Shown here: one piece after another, positions 13,620-15,747 of the stretch | Layout of the letters: each line of letters starts with the position of its first letter | How positions within the stretch are numbered: position 1 is the first letter of the stretch | Assembly: GCA_001563965.1 (NCBI GenBank) | Contig: LKMS01000016.1 | Location: 1-15,747 of the forward strand | Length of the DNA stretch: 15,747 nucleotides | From: Haloferacaceae archaeon PL-Br10_E2g29 | GTDB lineage: Archaea; Halobacteriota; Halobacteria; Halobacteriales; Haloferacaceae | Direction: 5' to 3' | Notes under the pieces: generated by a model | What the model saw: only the letters and a program-made list of their open reading frames with translations | Databases searched by the model: none | What the model was told of the DNA's origin: nothing | Made by a program: the position numbers and the translations under genes

Positions 13620-15747
13620 TCACCGCCGCCACGTTCGGTGCGACATCGTGAACGCGGACGACGTCGACGCCGCGGTCGGCCGCCAACGCGGTCGCCGCGA
13701 CCGTCGGGGCGCTCCTGTCGTCGTCGCGGCCGCTCACGGCTTTGAACATCGACTTGTGTGAGTGGCCGAGCAACAGCGGCGTGCCGAGCGCCTCGAACTC
13801 CGCGAGTCTGTCGAGCAACGCAAAGCTCTCGCCCGCAGATTTGCCGAAGCCAAGCCCAGGATCGACCAGGAGCTGTGAGCGATCGATGCCCGCGCGCTCG
13901 GCGAGCAACAGCCGCTCGGTGAGCTGCTCGAGGACGTCGTCGACGACGTCGTCGTAGATGACGGTTCGGTCGGGATTGACGGGAGCGGAGATGCTGTGCA
14001 TCACCACGGCGGGCACGTCGTAGTTGGCGACGACCCGCCGCATTTTCGCCGACGACAACCCGGTCACGTCGTTGACGATGTCGGCACCCGCGTCGAGCGC
14101 CGCCGCCGCGACCGCGGGCTTGCGCGTGTCGACCGAGAGCAACACGTCGAGACCGGAAAGCGCCTCGGTGACGGGAACGACGCGCTCGAGTTCGGTGTCG
14201 ATGTCGACGGGGTCGGCACCGGGCCGCGTCGACTCGCCCCCGATGTCGACGATGTCCGCGCCGTCGGCCACCATCGCCGCGGCGCGATCGGTTGCCGCGT
14301 CGACCGCGTTGTACTCGCCGCCGTCGTGAAACGAGTCGGGCGTGACGTTCAGAATTCCCATGATCGCGGTGTGGCCGTGCCACGGGTAGTCGTCGGTGTC
14401 GGCGGACGCGCCGCTGGTACCGCTACCGTCGACCGCGCGCCCATCGAGCGCGGCCGCAAGCTGCCGGGCGAGTCGTCGACAGCCCGTCGAGCGCCCGCGG
14501 AGCTGCCGGATGAGTTGGGTGTACTGTGATTGCGTTGCCGCCAGCACGATTTCGACGTGTGTGTCAGCCGTCTGGACGCCCGAAACCGCACACGAGCCGC
14601 CGACCGGTTCGAGCAGCCGCTGGATGCGTTTGGCCTCGTCGAGCCGACAGTGCAGCCGGAGGGTTCGACTGGCGATTCGGTCGGTCTGTGTGCGGTGTTC
14701 GTCGGCGGCAACGTCGGCGCGTTTGAGCACGGCTCGGGCACGGTCGGTCGTTGGCGTGTCGACCGTTCGTACGGCCTGCGTCCAGCGGTCGCGGGCCGCA
14801 CTCACCGTCGACAGCGACCCGGTGACGAGCACGCAGTCGGTCGGCTCGGCCGCTGACAGTCCTCCGTCGAGCGCACCCGCAACGGACGAAAACTGCCGTA
14901 CGGGGGCCGTTGTTTCGCGCTCGAAGGCGGCCGCGAGCGTTTCGGTGTCTTGGCCCCGCTCGACCGCGAGCGACGCGAGAAACACCTCGTCGGGAGCAGG
15001 TAGGGCACGACACATGCCGCGGTGATCCTTGTCCTGGAGCGCGCCGAACACGACGTAGAGGCGGTCGTAGTCAAGCTGATCGAGCAGCCGTGCGACCATT
15101 TCGCACGCACTCGGGTTGTGTGCGCCGTCGAGCACGGTCAGCGGCGCGTCGTCCATCACTTCGAACCGTCCGGGCCACCGAACGTTGCTGATGCCGCGAG
15201 CGATTTCGGCGGCCGACGGAGCCGCGAGCTGTCTGGCCAACACGGCTGCGACCGCCGCGTTGGTCGCTTGGTGCTCGCCGAGCAGCGGCGTGTCGGTTTC
15301 GACTTCCCAGTCGGGGCCGGTCAGCCGGATCGACGCCCGCAGCGGCGAGTCGCCAGCGAGTTGTTCGGCGTACACGGTCGGCGTCGGCAGCGAGGGGTCG
15401 GCGTCGGTGGTGGCGTTGCCGTCGCTATCCTCATCGGTGTCTGTGTCGGTGTCGGCGTTGGGGTCGGTGTCGCTGTCAGCGTCGCTGTCGGTTACTGTGT
15501 CGATGTCGCTGTCAGCGGATTTCGCGGCAACCCGAACCACGTCGGTTTCGGCGGCGATCGTCGCGAGCGCGCAGCCGGTCGCGGCGGTCACGAGCGGGCG
15601 GTCGGCGGGGGCGACCTGTGCCTTGTCGCGGGCGATCTCTTCGACCGTCTCGCCGAGCAGATCGGTGTGTTCGAGGCTCACCGAGGTGACGGCAGCCGCC
15701 GTCGGTGACACCACGCTCGTTGCATCGAGTCGGCCGCCGATGCCGAC
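13573..15747 (-). CDS. folCP: Bifunctional FolC-FolP (dihydrofolate synthase / dihydropteroate synthase), N-terminus outside window
   Basis: 724 residues are visible, then TAG at 13573-13575. The frame is open to the right edge and begins VGIGGRLDATSVV, an internal FolC motif, so the start and P-loop lie outside the window; the GTG at 15714 is not the true start. FolC part (visible residues 1 to about 315): LEHTDLLGETVEEIA, GEHQATNAAVA and VLDGAHNPSA. An Asp/Ser/Thr repeat is inserted at about 79-111. A linker of roughly 130 residues follows. FolP part (about 460-724): IMGILNVTPDSFHDGGE, VDIGGESTRPGAD, VDPGLGFGKSAG, LLGHSHKSMF and VVRVHDVAPN. FolP joins p-aminobenzoate to the pterin; FolC adds glutamate. 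Such fusions are known in halophilic archaea. The family's SRK motif is SHK here. It is convergent with ridA, 52 nt between stops. Confidence 0.93.
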   Translation of the reverse strand, partial: VGIGGRLDATSVVSPTAAAVTSVSLEHTDLLGETVEEIARDKAQVAPADRPLVTAATGCALATIAAETDVVRVAAKSADSDIDTVTDSDADSDTDPNADTDTDTDEDSDGNATTDADPSLPTPTVYAEQLAGDSPLRASIRLTGPDWEVETDTPLLGEHQATNAAVAAVLARQLAAPSAAEIARGISNVRWPGRFEVMDDAPLTVLDGAHNPSACEMVARLLDQLDYDRLYVVFGALQDKDHRGMCRALPAPDEVFLASLAVERGQDTETLAAAFERETTAPVRQFSSVAGALDGGLSAAEPTDCVLVTGSLSTVSAARDRWTQAVRTVDTPTTDRARAVLKRADVAADEHRTQTDRIASRTLRLHCRLDEAKRIQRLLEPVGGSCAVSGVQTADTHVEIVLAATQSQYTQLIRQLRGRSTGCRRLARQLAAALDGRAVDGSGTSGASADTDDYPWHGHTAIMGILNVTPDSFHDGGEYNAVDAATDRAAAMVADGADIVDIGGESTRPGADPVDIDTELERVVPVTEALSGLDVLLSVDTRKPAVAAAALDAGADIVNDVTGLSSAKMRRVVANYDVPAVVMHSISAPVNPDRTVIYDDVVDDVLEQLTERLLLAERAGIDRSQLLVDPGLGFGKSAGESFALLDRLAEFEALGTPLLLGHSHKSMFKAVSGRDDDRSAPTVAATALAADRGVDVVRVHDVAPNVAAVRTAEKMRSDRAGRTR
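13605..13610 (+). terminator. Possible T-run terminator for ridA
   Basis: Six T on the plus strand, 85 nt after the ridA stop and inside the 3' end of convergent folCP. A shorter T4 lies at 13553-13556. Haloarchaeal transcripts often end at T-runs, but neither has a clear stem in front. Confidence 0.25.
15415..15513 (-). repeat. Asp/Thr/Ser dipeptide repeat inside the FolC domain
   Basis: About 33 codons, mostly alternating Asp with Ser or Thr, encoded by GTCGCT/GTCGGT/GTCAGC hexamers on the plus strand. TGTCGCTGTCAGC occurs at 15468-15480 and 15504-15516, 36 nt apart. The insertion falls between the strand ending RVAAKS and the PTPTVYAEQ segment, probably a surface loop. Confidence 0.8.

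Noticed and set aside
15712..15714. GTG as the start of FolCP
   Set aside because: The frame stays open upstream to the window edge and reads VGIGGRLDAT, a conserved internal FolC motif, so the real start is outside.

Overview
The window is chromosomal-type DNA from a halophilic archaeon (class Halobacteria). The signs are acidic, Asp/Glu-rich predicted proteins, high GC with strong third-position GC bias, archaeal TATA/BRE promoters with very short or absent leaders, and a folC-folP fusion of the kind known from haloarchaea. No ribosomal RNA, tRNA, insertion sequence, CRISPR array or phage gene was seen. Genus cannot be fixed from the sequence.

Layout, left to right. 1-363: no convincing gene, one doubtful 39-codon ORF. 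364-8371 (minus strand): a tightly packed operon read from 8371 leftwards. It holds a NuoF-like flavoprotein homologue (6860-8371), a NuoG-N-terminal-like multi-cluster ferredoxin subunit (5716-6858), a Cys-type formate dehydrogenase-like molybdopterin catalytic subunit (3449-5719), a DUF1641 protein (2825-3448), and a second, divergent molybdopterin oxidoreductase (792-2822). A small membrane protein (364-714) follows after 77 nt. 8549-9445 (minus): EamA/DMT transporter. 9446-9762: gene-free, with a 26-nt phased repeat. 9763-11631 (minus): BCCT osmolyte transporter with an unusual N-terminal extension. 11724-12986 (minus): potassium channel with a TVGYGD filter and a TrkA-N/RCK domain. 13140-13520 (plus): RidA. 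13573 to beyond the right edge (minus): bifunctional FolC-FolP, with its N-terminus outside the window.

How the genes fit together. The fdh-like operon probably encodes one soluble Mo/Fe-S complex. Electrons would leave formate (or a related substrate) at the Mo site of FdhA, pass through the separate ferredoxin subunit, and reach the NuoF-like subunit. That subunit keeps its 4Fe-4S ligands but has lost the usual FMN/NAD signature motifs, so the acceptor is probably not NAD+. DUF1641 proteins pair with FdhA-like subunits in Bacillus-type, quinone-linked formate dehydrogenases. The second Mo protein keeps its 4Fe-4S ligands and the active-site Cys-His, but its cofactor-contact motifs are changed and it carries a His/Asp heptad repeat. 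This two-paralogue arrangement with a degenerate NuoF is the part of the window most likely to be undescribed. The BCCT transporter and K+ channel fit the osmotic life of a haloarchaeon. RidA and FolCP are housekeeping genes.

A window-wide oddity: short in-frame repeats built from GTCGCT/GTCGGT/GTCGAC-type hexamers have expanded in three unrelated genes (1101-1184, 5767-5877, 15415-15513).
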